Assembly: GCA_034440455.1 (NCBI GenBank)
Contig: JAWXCB010000002.1
Coordinates: 17,876 to 81,875 of the forward strand
Length of the DNA: 64,000 bases
Reading direction: 5' to 3'
Origin: JAWXCB01 sp034440455
Lineage (GTDB): Bacteria; Bacteroidota; Bacteroidia; Chitinophagales; CAIOSU01
Numbering within the stretch: the first letter of the stretch is position 1; the number at the start of each line of letters is the position of its first letter. The position numbers and the translations under genes are program-made. The notes under the pieces were generated by a model that searched no databases, was not told the DNA's origin, and was given only the letters and a program-made list of their open reading frames with translations. Positions 20,395-28,504 of the stretch are shown one piece after another.

Positions 20395-22415
20395 TGAGAG
20401 CAAGAGCATTCGCCATATTATCCTTGTTCGTTTTTGCAACATTGCCGTTTGCAGGCGTTTGCCAGAAGAAGGCAAAGAACGATTCTATTTCAGAGAAGGA
20501 AGCGTTACCCCTGAAAATAAAAATCAAATATGCCGATGCGCTTTGTAAGGCGGGCAACTATTATGATGCGATTGAAGTGTTTCATGAAATTCTGAATGAA
20601 AAGCCCGAAAACAGCTATGCGATGTATCATTTGGGCGAATGTTATTTCAAGGCGCGCGATTATGTGAACGCTGAAAAATGGTATGGCAAAGTGATTAATG
20701 CCGGAGCTGATGGCGCATTTCCGCTTGTGTTTTACCGCTATGCGATGATGGAAAAAATGAACGGCAAGTATGAGCAGGCGAAATACTCGTTTGCAAAATT
20801 TGCGCTGCGCGCGGATGCCGCATACATTGACCGCGCTCGCAGGGAAATTGAAGCATGTGATTTTTCAAAAGCTGCGCTTGATGCTCCCAGATTATTTCGA
20901 GTGCAACATCTTGATTCGGTGATTAACACGCCCTACAGCGAATACAGTCCGTTTGTACTCGACCAAAAATTATATTACGCTTCGCTGAATCACGATACCA
21001 GTATGAGTGCGGAAAAATATCTGTCGCATTTATACAGCGCGGAAAAAAAATCGGCTGAATGGGGTCAGGGAAGTTTGCTCCTCGTTCCGTTTAATTCCGC
21101 AGATTTTCATAGCGGCAACTGCGCTTTCTCAACAGACAGCAAGCGCATGTATTTCACGCGCTGCACGGATAATGGCGAAGCGAACATTCACTGTAGCATC
21201 ATGCTCTCCACGTTTGAAAGCGGCTTTTGGACAGAACCAATTCCGTTGAGCGAAGAAGTAAATACTGAAGAATTCACGAACACGCATCCCGCTGTGATGC
21301 AAGGTGATTCCGTTACCGACATTCTCTATTTCACCTCCAACCGTCCGAGCGGCAGAGGCGGCATGGACTTGTGGTATTCAGAAGTGAAGTTTGATGGAGT
21401 TGCAACTGCACCCGTAAATTTGGGTCCGGTCATCAACACGATGGATGATGAAGTAACGCCTTTCTATTACAAGAACAAAATGTATTTCAGTTCAACAGGG
21501 CATGTCGGCATGGGCGGCTTGGATATTTTTTATTCTTCCGGGCTGAAATCAGGATGGACAAAGCCGCAGAACATGGGCTATCCGCTCAACTCAAGCGCGG
21601 ATGATTTTCATTTCACGCGGGGCGAAACGCCAAAGAAATATTATCTCGTTTCTAATCGTGCCGGCTCCATCAGTTTAAAAAGCGCTACCTGCTGCGATGA
21701 TATTTTTCTTGCAGAAGATTTAAGCGCTCCAAAATTTTCTGTGCGGGGCGTAGTAGTTGAAAAAACTGACACTGCGCTTGCTGCGCTCACAGGCGCGCGC
21801 ATTGAAGTGTTTGAGGTAGTTGGAAATTATCGTTCCACAGTGAATGATTTGCTGCTGCCCGGTGATTTTAAATTTTCCATTGAGTTGGGCGCGGAAAAAA
21901 ACTATGAGTTGAAAGTTCAGAAGAAAGGCTATTTCCCTGAAATAGTTTCTGTCAGCACGAAAGGTTTATTGGAAGCCGACACGTTTATGCGCGATGTAAC
22001 ACTCACGCGAATTGAAAAGAATAAAGCTTACAAACTCGATAAGATTTATTACGAGTTTAACAAAACAGAAATTACTGCTGAATCGAAAGCTACGCTCAAG
22101 CAACTGTATGATTTGATGATTGAAAATCCAAAACTCGTTTTGGAAATCAGCGCACATACGGATGATGTAGGCAAAGAAGATTACAACCTGAATCTTTCAC
22201 AGCAACGCGCGCAAAACTGTGTGAACTATCTCATTAAAGAAGATATCGAAGCGAAGCGATTGATTGCAAAGGGCTATGGCGAAAGTCAGCCTGTGGCAGC
22301 CAATAAAAATCCTGACGGTTCTTACAATGAGACAGGAATGCAGGAAAACAGACGCACAGAGTTTAAAGTGATTGGCGAGTTGAGTCGCGTGGGTGATAAA
22401 ATTATTTACGATTGA
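20394..22415 (+). CDS. OmpA-family protein with TPR and PD40 beta-propeller domains
   Basis: A 673-residue envelope protein. The ATG at 20394 overlaps the PorP stop (TAATG). Order: signal peptide ending FAGVCQ, TPR region (about 30-130), PD40/WD40-like propeller blades (about 200-440, with YFTSNRPSGRGGMDLWYS), a carboxypeptidase-regulatory-like beta domain (about 445-540) and a C-terminal OmpA domain (about 550-660, EISAHTDDVGKEDYNLNLSQ and ENRRTEFKV) that binds peptidoglycan. This architecture resembles PorE-type components and OmpA proteins encoded with SprB/PorP genes. It probably anchors the PorP-cargo complex to the cell wall. Confidence 0.88.
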   Translation: MRARAFAILSLFVFATLPFAGVCQKKAKNDSISEKEALPLKIKIKYADALCKAGNYYDAIEVFHEILNEKPENSYAMYHLGECYFKARDYVNAEKWYGKVINAGADGAFPLVFYRYAMMEKMNGKYEQAKYSFAKFALRADAAYIDRARREIEACDFSKAALDAPRLFRVQHLDSVINTPYSEYSPFVLDQKLYYASLNHDTSMSAEKYLSHLYSAEKKSAEWGQGSLLLVPFNSADFHSGNCAFSTDSKRMYFTRCTDNGEANIHCSIMLSTFESGFWTEPIPLSEEVNTEEFTNTHPAVMQGDSVTDILYFTSNRPSGRGGMDLWYSEVKFDGVATAPVNLGPVINTMDDEVTPFYYKNKMYFSSTGHVGMGGLDIFYSSGLKSGWTKPQNMGYPLNSSADDFHFTRGETPKKYYLVSNRAGSISLKSATCCDDIFLAEDLSAPKFSVRGVVVEKTDTALAALTGARIEVFEVVGNYRSTVNDLLLPGDFKFSIELGAEKNYELKVQKKGYFPEIVSVSTKGLLEADTFMRDVTLTRIEKNKAYKLDKIYYEFNKTEITAESKATLKQLYDLMIENPKLVLEISAHTDDVGKEDYNLNLSQQRAQNCVNYLIKEDIEAKRLIAKGYGESQPVAANKNPDGSYNETGMQENRRTEFKVIGELSRVGDKIIYD

Positions 22416-22440
22416 TTTTTAAAAATACGCTCTATAAATC

Positions 22441-22490
22441 GTCATTCTGAGTGCAGCGAAGAATCTCTCCTTGAAATTTCGCAACGCTCA
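22441..22490. repeat. Partial REP-like element
   Basis: GTCATTCTGAGTGCAGCGAA at 22441-22460 continues into GAATCTC and matches the left arm of the element at 36654-36723. The expected inverted arm is degenerate. It lies between the OmpA-family gene and the tail-fibre gene. Confidence 0.6.
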
Positions 22491-22509
22491 AATGCATAAA
22501 CCAAAAGCT

Positions 22510-24843
22510 ATGAAAAGTGCTTTTTATTTTTCAGCAATCTTATTCCTCGCGCTCGCGGGCATCTCAGCCAACGCTCAGGAAAATGTCGGTATCGGAACAT
22601 TGACTCCGAATCCCAAAGCGCTGCTTGACCTCTCGTCAACGCAACGCGGGTTTATGGTGCCGCGCATGACGAGCGCACAGCGATTGGCTTTGAATCCTTC
22701 TGTCGGCACAACTGACCGTAGCCTTATGGTGTATGACACCAACGACAGCCTATTCTATTTCTGGAATGGGGCGCAGTGGAAATATTTTCCTGCGAAGCCG
22801 GGTGACCATGGTTGGATTGTTTCAGGCAATAATGTTTATTCCGCAGTGAGCGGTAACGTGGGCATTGGAGTTACCATTCCTTCCGCGAAGTTGCATACAC
22901 AAGGAACACTACGCTTCGCATTGCTCGGAAGCACCACAACAAACACTGAAGTGCTCACGGTTGACAATAACGGCAACGTGCTCAGGCGCACGTTGGGCAA
23001 TGATATTTGGGATGGCGACAGCGTGGACGATGCTGATGCAGACCCGGCTAACGAGTGTAACAACTCCATTTTTTACAACACCTCAACTCAGGAACTTTCC
23101 ATCGTGGATGATTGCGGAATTAAAACAACCGTGATTCCCACCGACCCTAACGATAATGATAAAGACTCAACAAACGAGTTGCAGAGTTTATCCTCAACTT
23201 CAACTGGTACAAACGTAACCGTAAATATTTCTGATGGAACGGGAGCGACCTTTAGCGTGAATGATGCCGATGCAAGCACCACAAATGAAATTCAAACTTT
23301 ATCCATGACAAAAACGGCCAACACTGTGAACTGGAGTTTAAATCTCAGCGGTGGCAGCGGCTCATTCAGCGTTGATGACAGTGACTGGAGCGGAGCAGGA
23401 ACAGGTAGCATGTACCCGACAACGCTCACTGATAAAGTGGGCATTGGAATGCTAGCGCCTGCGCATCCACTGGATGTAACGGGCAATGCGCGTGTTTCGG
23501 GGCAACTCTATTTTACTACTACTGATTATTACATCCGCAACAACAGTACTGACTTACATTTCTTTTCTGAAAACAATATGCGCTTTCAAACGAACAACGA
23601 CCATCTCATTCGTTTTTATGAAAGTGGCGCAGAAGCAATCGCAAACTTTAATCTTGACGGACAAGATGTAGTGACGATGCGTGGCACAGGCGCGTATGAT
23701 TTTGGCGTTGGTATCGGCACAGCAACTCCTTCTGATAAATTGCAAGTGGCAGGCAACGTGCGCGTGGGATTAATCAACGCGCCCGGCTTCACCAATGGCG
23801 GTGATAACTATGGCGAGCAACTCTATTTTTCGGGCGGTCCCGGATATGCGGGTGGCTTTAACAGCGACAATGATGATTTGCTTTTCATGTCGCGCTTTAA
23901 TGATGGCGCTGATGTGAGCGAGTTGCGTATCAGTGTGGGTGATGACCACAATTCATCCGGCTCAAACTTAGATCGTCTTTCCATTGGTTCTCTCAGCCCG
24001 GGTGGCGCATTGAGTACCTTCACGGGTTTATTTGATTTTGAAATTGAAAATCCGGGCAGTTCAAATGGTCCGATGCTTTCGATTAGTCCCAATGGAACTG
24101 CGCATTTGAAAAGTTATCATGGCGGGCTTTCGATTACGAAGCCGCTTGGTAGTAACGGACAGTACATCAATCTTGCACGTGGCGCGTCCACCGTTTGGTC
24201 TGTTGGTTATCAATACGGCACTGCGCGTTTTGCTATTCATGAAGGCAACACAAATGATGCTGCCTTTGCAACCACACCGCATTTTACAATTGCGAACACA
24301 ACGGGTTACATCGGCTTGGGCGTTGCTTCGCCTTCGCGCAGAATTGAAACTCCGAATGAAAACAGCTCAAACGGACGACCGATTGCATTTGCATGGGATG
24401 CGTTTTCTGACGGCAGGTTTAAGAAAAATCGCGAAGACATCGGCACGGTGTTGTCGCGCGTGAATCAATTGGAGCCGGTGTTTTATCAATGGGAAAAATA
24501 TGGTCACGACTCAAAAGGAAAACTCAGCAGCACCGGGGAGTTGAATGAAAAGAAAGACATGGGTTTTATCGCGCAGGACATTTACAAATTGTTTCCTGAA
24601 GTAGTTGTAAAACCTGCGGATGAAAACACAAGCCTGTGGTCAGTGGATTATGCTCGCCTCAGCGTGGTGCTTACACGCGCCATTCAAGAGCAGCAGGTGA
24701 TGCTTATTTCCGAGCGCGATGCGCACCAGCAAACCAAAGCAGAATTAGAAAACCTGAAAGACGAAGTGGAACAACTGCGCATGGACGTGAATAAAATCAT
24801 CGGCAAAAAAGCTGAAGCGGCAGTGAAAGCGCCCAACAACTAA
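22510..24843 (+). CDS. Tail-fibre-like protein with C-terminal Peptidase_S74 chaperone domain
   Basis: A 777-residue secreted protein. The ATG at 22510 is chosen because it gives the signal peptide MKSAFYFSAILFLALAGISANAQ; an upstream in-frame ATG would add REP-derived residues. The N-terminal GTLTPNPKALLDLSSTQRGF motif is typical of Bacteroidetes fibre proteins. The middle consists of repetitive beta segments with GIG..TP.. turns (NVGIGV, VGIGTATP). The C-terminal intramolecular chaperone begins at about residue 630 (SDGRFKKNREDI, then DMGFIAQDIYKLFPEVV) and ends in a coiled coil (about 725-765). In S74 proteins this domain trimerises the fibre and cleaves itself off. No phage genes are nearby. 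Its TAA overlaps the stop of the convergent gene at 24840. Confidence 0.85.
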   Translation: MKSAFYFSAILFLALAGISANAQENVGIGTLTPNPKALLDLSSTQRGFMVPRMTSAQRLALNPSVGTTDRSLMVYDTNDSLFYFWNGAQWKYFPAKPGDHGWIVSGNNVYSAVSGNVGIGVTIPSAKLHTQGTLRFALLGSTTTNTEVLTVDNNGNVLRRTLGNDIWDGDSVDDADADPANECNNSIFYNTSTQELSIVDDCGIKTTVIPTDPNDNDKDSTNELQSLSSTSTGTNVTVNISDGTGATFSVNDADASTTNEIQTLSMTKTANTVNWSLNLSGGSGSFSVDDSDWSGAGTGSMYPTTLTDKVGIGMLAPAHPLDVTGNARVSGQLYFTTTDYYIRNNSTDLHFFSENNMRFQTNNDHLIRFYESGAEAIANFNLDGQDVVTMRGTGAYDFGVGIGTATPSDKLQVAGNVRVGLINAPGFTNGGDNYGEQLYFSGGPGYAGGFNSDNDDLLFMSRFNDGADVSELRISVGDDHNSSGSNLDRLSIGSLSPGGALSTFTGLFDFEIENPGSSNGPMLSISPNGTAHLKSYHGGLSITKPLGSNGQYINLARGASTVWSVGYQYGTARFAIHEGNTNDAAFATTPHFTIANTTGYIGLGVASPSRRIETPNENSSNGRPIAFAWDAFSDGRFKKNREDIGTVLSRVNQLEPVFYQWEKYGHDSKGKLSSTGELNEKKDMGFIAQDIYKLFPEVVVKPADENTSLWSVDYARLSVVLTRAIQEQQVMLISERDAHQQTKAELENLKDEVEQLRMDVNKIIGKKAEAAVKAPNN

Positions 24844-25595
24844 TTCTGCTTTTCAAATTCCTTGTACCAATCATCGATTGCGGATGCCAAATCGTAAGGA
24901 GTATTATTCAAAATGAATTCATTTGAGAAGTTGCAAAACTTTTTCAGCGCGACAATTTTTTCATCCTCATTTATTCTCGTAAGGCTGCTGATAAGCATGT
25001 TGTTGTATTTACGGTCAATGTCTTCCAACACTATTTTTTGTTGGTTCAGTTCTTCTTTCTGTTTCTCCACTTTGGATTTCGTCCCCCCGGAAAATGGGAT
25101 TGCCATTCCAACAGAAGGCAACTCGTTAAGCGCATGAACCGGTATTTCGCGGGCATCAGCAGGAAGGTTAAGCGACATGATGTTTTCGGGAAGATGCAAG
25201 TTGATTGGATTCTCATCAGGAAGATCCAAACTCATAAATTTCTGCTTGAATAGCGCTTTCGGAGGATATGCGCGAACCACTATCGTATCAATTTGCTGAA
25301 CTGAAGTAGTAAGGTAAATGGATTTATGCTCCTTCCCTCTGTCAGATGCTTGAAACAAAAAATTTTCAAAGCCTACTGCGGAAATGCGAATACTGTCAGA
25401 TGGAAAAACTTTCAAAGAAAATTCTCCATCTATGTTTGTGACTGTGCCTGTAGTTCGGGTTTGATTGAGAATTGTTGCGAATGGAATTCGCGCGGAGTCG
25501 TTTACTGAATAAACAATTCCGCGCAGCACGAATGACTACGCAAAGGATATTTGCGCAGAAGAAAGAAACAACAGGAGAGTAGCAAGAATCTTCAC
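24840..25595 (-). pseudogene. Carboxypeptidase-regulatory-like domain protein with amber stop at the signal-peptide cleavage site
   Basis: The readable frame from GTG 25529 encodes a carboxypeptidase-regulatory (CarboxypepD_reg) beta-sandwich: LRGIVYSVNDSARIPFATIL, TNIDGEFSL, ISAVGFENFLF. It is followed by a low-complexity C-terminal part rich in K, E and N. Directly upstream, in the same frame, GTG 25595 starts a good signal peptide (MKILATLLLFLSSAQISFA), then a TAG at 25536-25538, then SFVLRG. The expected residue there is Q (CAG), one base from TAG. Without the signal peptide the product would stay in the cytoplasm, so the gene is probably inactive unless the stop is read through. Similar proteins are secreted or TonB-associated; no specific role can be given. 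Confidence 0.7.
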
Positions 25596-25657
25596 TCTTT
25601 CCAAATTAAACGATGCTAACGGAAGAAATACTCTTTCATTTTCTCCGCCTGCATTTT

Positions 25658-26020
25658 TTATTCCCGTGTGCGTTTACTCCTGTTTTGCAACGCCCTGCGT
25701 GGCGCGAGATACAAATAATGCACCGCGACTGAAAGTAAGCCCAGCACAAAAAAAGGAATTGCATAAGGACGTAACGTATCCTCAAAGAAAAACTCCCCGG
25801 ACATCCAGATGCCATTAGCAAAAATCCAAAAGCAAATGGCAAGGCTGTGCATCAATTCGCTCGCATCATTGCGCCATCGCCAGGCGATATGAATTGCAGC
25901 AGCAATCGTGGGAACAATCATCACCATGCTGGCAGTTTGCCAATCAAGAATCCAGCAGGTGTCTTTGGTGAGCCACAGCAGGATGTGCAGGTTTTCGTAT
26001 TCGCGGATATTTTTCAGCAT
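25658..26020 (-). CDS. Conserved small membrane protein of unknown function
   Basis: A 120-residue protein with about three to four hydrophobic segments (about 30-47, 58-76 and 88-107) and a basic C-terminal tail (RRALQNRSKRTRE). It starts MLKNIREYENLHILLWLTKD and contains the conserved-looking pattern DTCW..DW. I do not recognise a named family with an assigned function, but the composition and segment pattern support a real integral membrane protein. It lies between the broken regulatory-domain gene and the divergent TMTC-like gene. Confidence 0.7.
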   Translation of the reverse strand: MLKNIREYENLHILLWLTKDTCWILDWQTASMVMIVPTIAAAIHIAWRWRNDASELMHSLAICFWIFANGIWMSGEFFFEDTLRPYAIPFFVLGLLSVAVHYLYLAPRRALQNRSKRTRE

Positions 26021-26117
26021 GAGGAGTTTATTTTATTGACCACTTTTTAAATTACCGCCCGAAAATCGGGAATATCCTGCAAACTCAATCTTTTCTTCTT
26101 TTCTATTTTTGGGCATC

Positions 26118-26180
26118 GTCATTCTGAGCAGAGGCTCTCATTCCATTAAAGCAGCAATGTTTCGCCAAGCTCAACATGAC
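26118..26180. repeat. REP-like palindromic element
   Basis: Bounded by GTCATTCTGAGC (26118-26129) and GCTCAACATGAC (26169-26180), which are near-perfect inverses. It lies in the divergent intergenic region upstream of the TMTC-like gene and belongs to the same family as 36654-36723. Confidence 0.7.
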
Positions 26181-26193
26181 GAAACCAGACTCC

Positions 26194-26201
26194 TATTTTT
26201 G
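26194..26201 (+). promoter_or_regulatory. Candidate -7 promoter element
   Basis: TATTTTTG fits the Bacteroidetes TAnnTTTG consensus and lies 8 bases before the ATG at 26210, so the transcript would have a very short leader. No clear -33 TTTG was seen at the usual spacing. Confidence 0.35.
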
Positions 26202-26209
26202 CTCCAGTT

Positions 26210-28414
26210 ATGATTAATAAAGAAAAGCCAAAACCACAATCCAAATTACAGCAGCAGGAAACTTCCTCGCTCAATTTCAAAATCCAGGCGTTGCTCGTCT
26301 TTGCTTTGGCGTTTGTTCTTTACGCGAATACCATCAGCCACGACTATGCGGTGGATGATACGATTGTGATTACAAAAAATACGCTTACCACCAAAGGCTT
26401 CAATGGCATTCCGCAAATCATGACCACCGATGCTTTCTATGGCTTTTTCGGGGAAGGCTATAAGTTGGTTGAAGGAGGAAGATATCGCCCGCTTTCTATC
26501 GTGACATTCGCCATTGAAAATCAACTATTCGGCACCGTAATTAAAACCGCAGAGGGCAAGCCCATTCTCGATAAAGATGGCGACAAGAACTACACGGGTA
26601 ATCCGCACATCAGTCATTTCATCAATGTTGTGCTGTTTGGATTGACAGGCGTTTTGATTTTTTATTTATTCGCGCTGCTGCTTGGCGTCTCCGTACCATC
26701 AGCTTTTGCATGGAATATTCCGTTTCTTGCCGCGCTGCTGTTTGTAGCGCACCCGATACATACCGAAGCTGTTGCCAACATCAAGGGCAGAGATGAAGTG
26801 CTGGGAATGCTGGGGGCATTGCTGACCTTGTATTTTGCGGTGTTGTATGTGAAACGTGAAAAAACAGTTTTCCTTCTCCTGACTTTTGTCTGCTGGACGC
26901 TCGCGCTTTTCTCTAAAGAAAATGAAATCACTTATCTGGCGGTAGTGCCGCTCACATTTTATTTCTTCACGAAAGCAGATGTAAAAAAATATGCGCTGGT
27001 AGTTGTGCCGATGCTTGTGCTCACGGTGATGTATGTATTGCTCCGCAAGAAATTCACCGATTTGGAAATCGGGCAGACGTCCCCGGAAATATTGAACAAC
27101 CCGTTTGTCTATGCCACCGCAGCCGACAAGTTCGCCACCATTGCATTTTCCTTTGGCGAATACATCCGCCTGCTGTTATTCCCGCATCCGCTCACGCATG
27201 ATTATTATTTCAATCAGGTGCCGATTATCAGTTGGGGAAATTGGAAAGCGCTGGTTCCTCTCTTTATTAATCTGGCAATCATCGCTTATGCCATTAAAGG
27301 ATTTTTCTCAAAAAATATTTTCGCCTACGCGATTCTCTATTACTACATCACGATGTCCATCATTTCGAATATTCCTTTCACAGTGGGTATCGTACTGAAC
27401 GAGCGCTTTCTCTTTCTCGCATCGCTCGGCTTCTGTCTCATCCTTGCAACACTGCTGGTGCAACTCACAAATTATTTCAAAGAAAAAACCTGGGATTACA
27501 AAACGATTTTAAATCCGCAATTGATTACAATTATCGTGGCAATGATTCTCGCAGGGTATTCCTTCAAAACCATCATGCGCAATCAGGATTGGAAAGATGA
27601 TTTTACCTTGTTTAAAGCCGATGCGAAAAATTCACCCAACAGCGCGAAGATTCACAATGCGCTTGGCGGTGAATACCTCACACAGTCAGATAAACCCGGA
27701 GTGGATGCAAAGACAAAAGATGAATATGTGAAAGAAGCCGAACGGGTGCTCACACGAGCAATCACGATTTATCCCGAGTATATGAATGCGCTGCTGCTGT
27801 TGGGCAATGCAAAGTATAAACTCTATGACTCGCTGCCTGAAGCAATGTATTACTACAAGAAAACTTTGGAGATGAAGCCGACTTATTTCGAGGGAAATTT
27901 TAATCTCGGCTGTGTGCTGATTGAAAAAAATAAAGCGAAGGAATCTATTCCTTATTTCAAAAAAGCTATCAGCAGCAAGCCGGAAAAATTTGAGCCGTAC
28001 TATAATCTTGCCGAAGCGTATTTCAAAACGGAGCAGCCGGATTCGGCAATCAATGTGTTTCGCAGAGTGATTGCGCTGTCGCATGACCGCACAAGACAGG
28101 CATCGTGCTATTACAAAATCGGAATGAGCTACGGCAAGATGAAAAATGATTTGGATAATGCGATTCTGAATCTCACGAAAGCAACAGAACTTGACCCCGT
28201 GAATGTGGTGTATTATGAAGACTTAGGCGTGGCGTATGGTTTCAAACAGGATTATCAAAGCGCAATTCGCGTGCTTGAAAAAGCAATTCAAATCAATCCG
28301 AAATACTCCAAGATTTACTACAACCTCGGTGTTACTTATCGCCAGCTTGGGCAGGAAGAAAAGGCACAGGAATATTTTGCAAAAGGTCAGGAGATCGAGC
28401 AGGGAGCGAAGTAA
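26210..28414 (+). CDS. TMTC-like protein O-mannosyltransferase with TPR tail
   Basis: A 734-residue GT-C-fold membrane protein. A first membrane helix (about 25-42) is followed by a loop with DDT (catalytic acidic pair of GT-C enzymes) and RYRPLSIVTFAIE. The hallmark HPIHTEAVANIKGRDEVLGM at about residues 182-201 matches the TMTC family. Roughly nine to eleven membrane helices extend to about residue 455. The C-terminal 270 residues form TPRs (YFEGNFNLGCVLIEK, YYNLAEAYFKTEQPDSAI, YYNLGVTYRQLGQEEKAQEY). In animals TMTC enzymes use dolichol-phosphate-mannose to O-mannosylate beta-sandwich cadherin domains. In Bacteroidetes a lipid-linked sugar donor and periplasmic proteins are the likely substrates; that is inference. 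Confidence 0.8.
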   Translation: MINKEKPKPQSKLQQQETSSLNFKIQALLVFALAFVLYANTISHDYAVDDTIVITKNTLTTKGFNGIPQIMTTDAFYGFFGEGYKLVEGGRYRPLSIVTFAIENQLFGTVIKTAEGKPILDKDGDKNYTGNPHISHFINVVLFGLTGVLIFYLFALLLGVSVPSAFAWNIPFLAALLFVAHPIHTEAVANIKGRDEVLGMLGALLTLYFAVLYVKREKTVFLLLTFVCWTLALFSKENEITYLAVVPLTFYFFTKADVKKYALVVVPMLVLTVMYVLLRKKFTDLEIGQTSPEILNNPFVYATAADKFATIAFSFGEYIRLLLFPHPLTHDYYFNQVPIISWGNWKALVPLFINLAIIAYAIKGFFSKNIFAYAILYYYITMSIISNIPFTVGIVLNERFLFLASLGFCLILATLLVQLTNYFKEKTWDYKTILNPQLITIIVAMILAGYSFKTIMRNQDWKDDFTLFKADAKNSPNSAKIHNALGGEYLTQSDKPGVDAKTKDEYVKEAERVLTRAITIYPEYMNALLLLGNAKYKLYDSLPEAMYYYKKTLEMKPTYFEGNFNLGCVLIEKNKAKESIPYFKKAISSKPEKFEPYYNLAEAYFKTEQPDSAINVFRRVIALSHDRTRQASCYYKIGMSYGKMKNDLDNAILNLTKATELDPVNVVYYEDLGVAYGFKQDYQSAIRVLEKAIQINPKYSKIYYNLGVTYRQLGQEEKAQEYFAKGQEIEQGAK

Positions 28415-28504
28415 CTCTCTGCAATTCATTTTTCGGCACAACTTTCGTTGCTTCATGTGAGTAACTTCCCGCTGCCCTCGCGGAAGACGAAATAATTTTA
28501 CACG

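Noticed and set aside
22510..24843. Prophage tail-fibre gene
   Set aside because: Peptidase_S74 domains are common in Bacteroidetes secreted proteins; there is a signal peptide and no capsid, terminase or other tail genes nearby.
24840..24843. Overlap of two convergent stop codons as a regulatory feature
   Set aside because: A 4-base tail-to-tail overlap is common in compact genomes and needs no special explanation.
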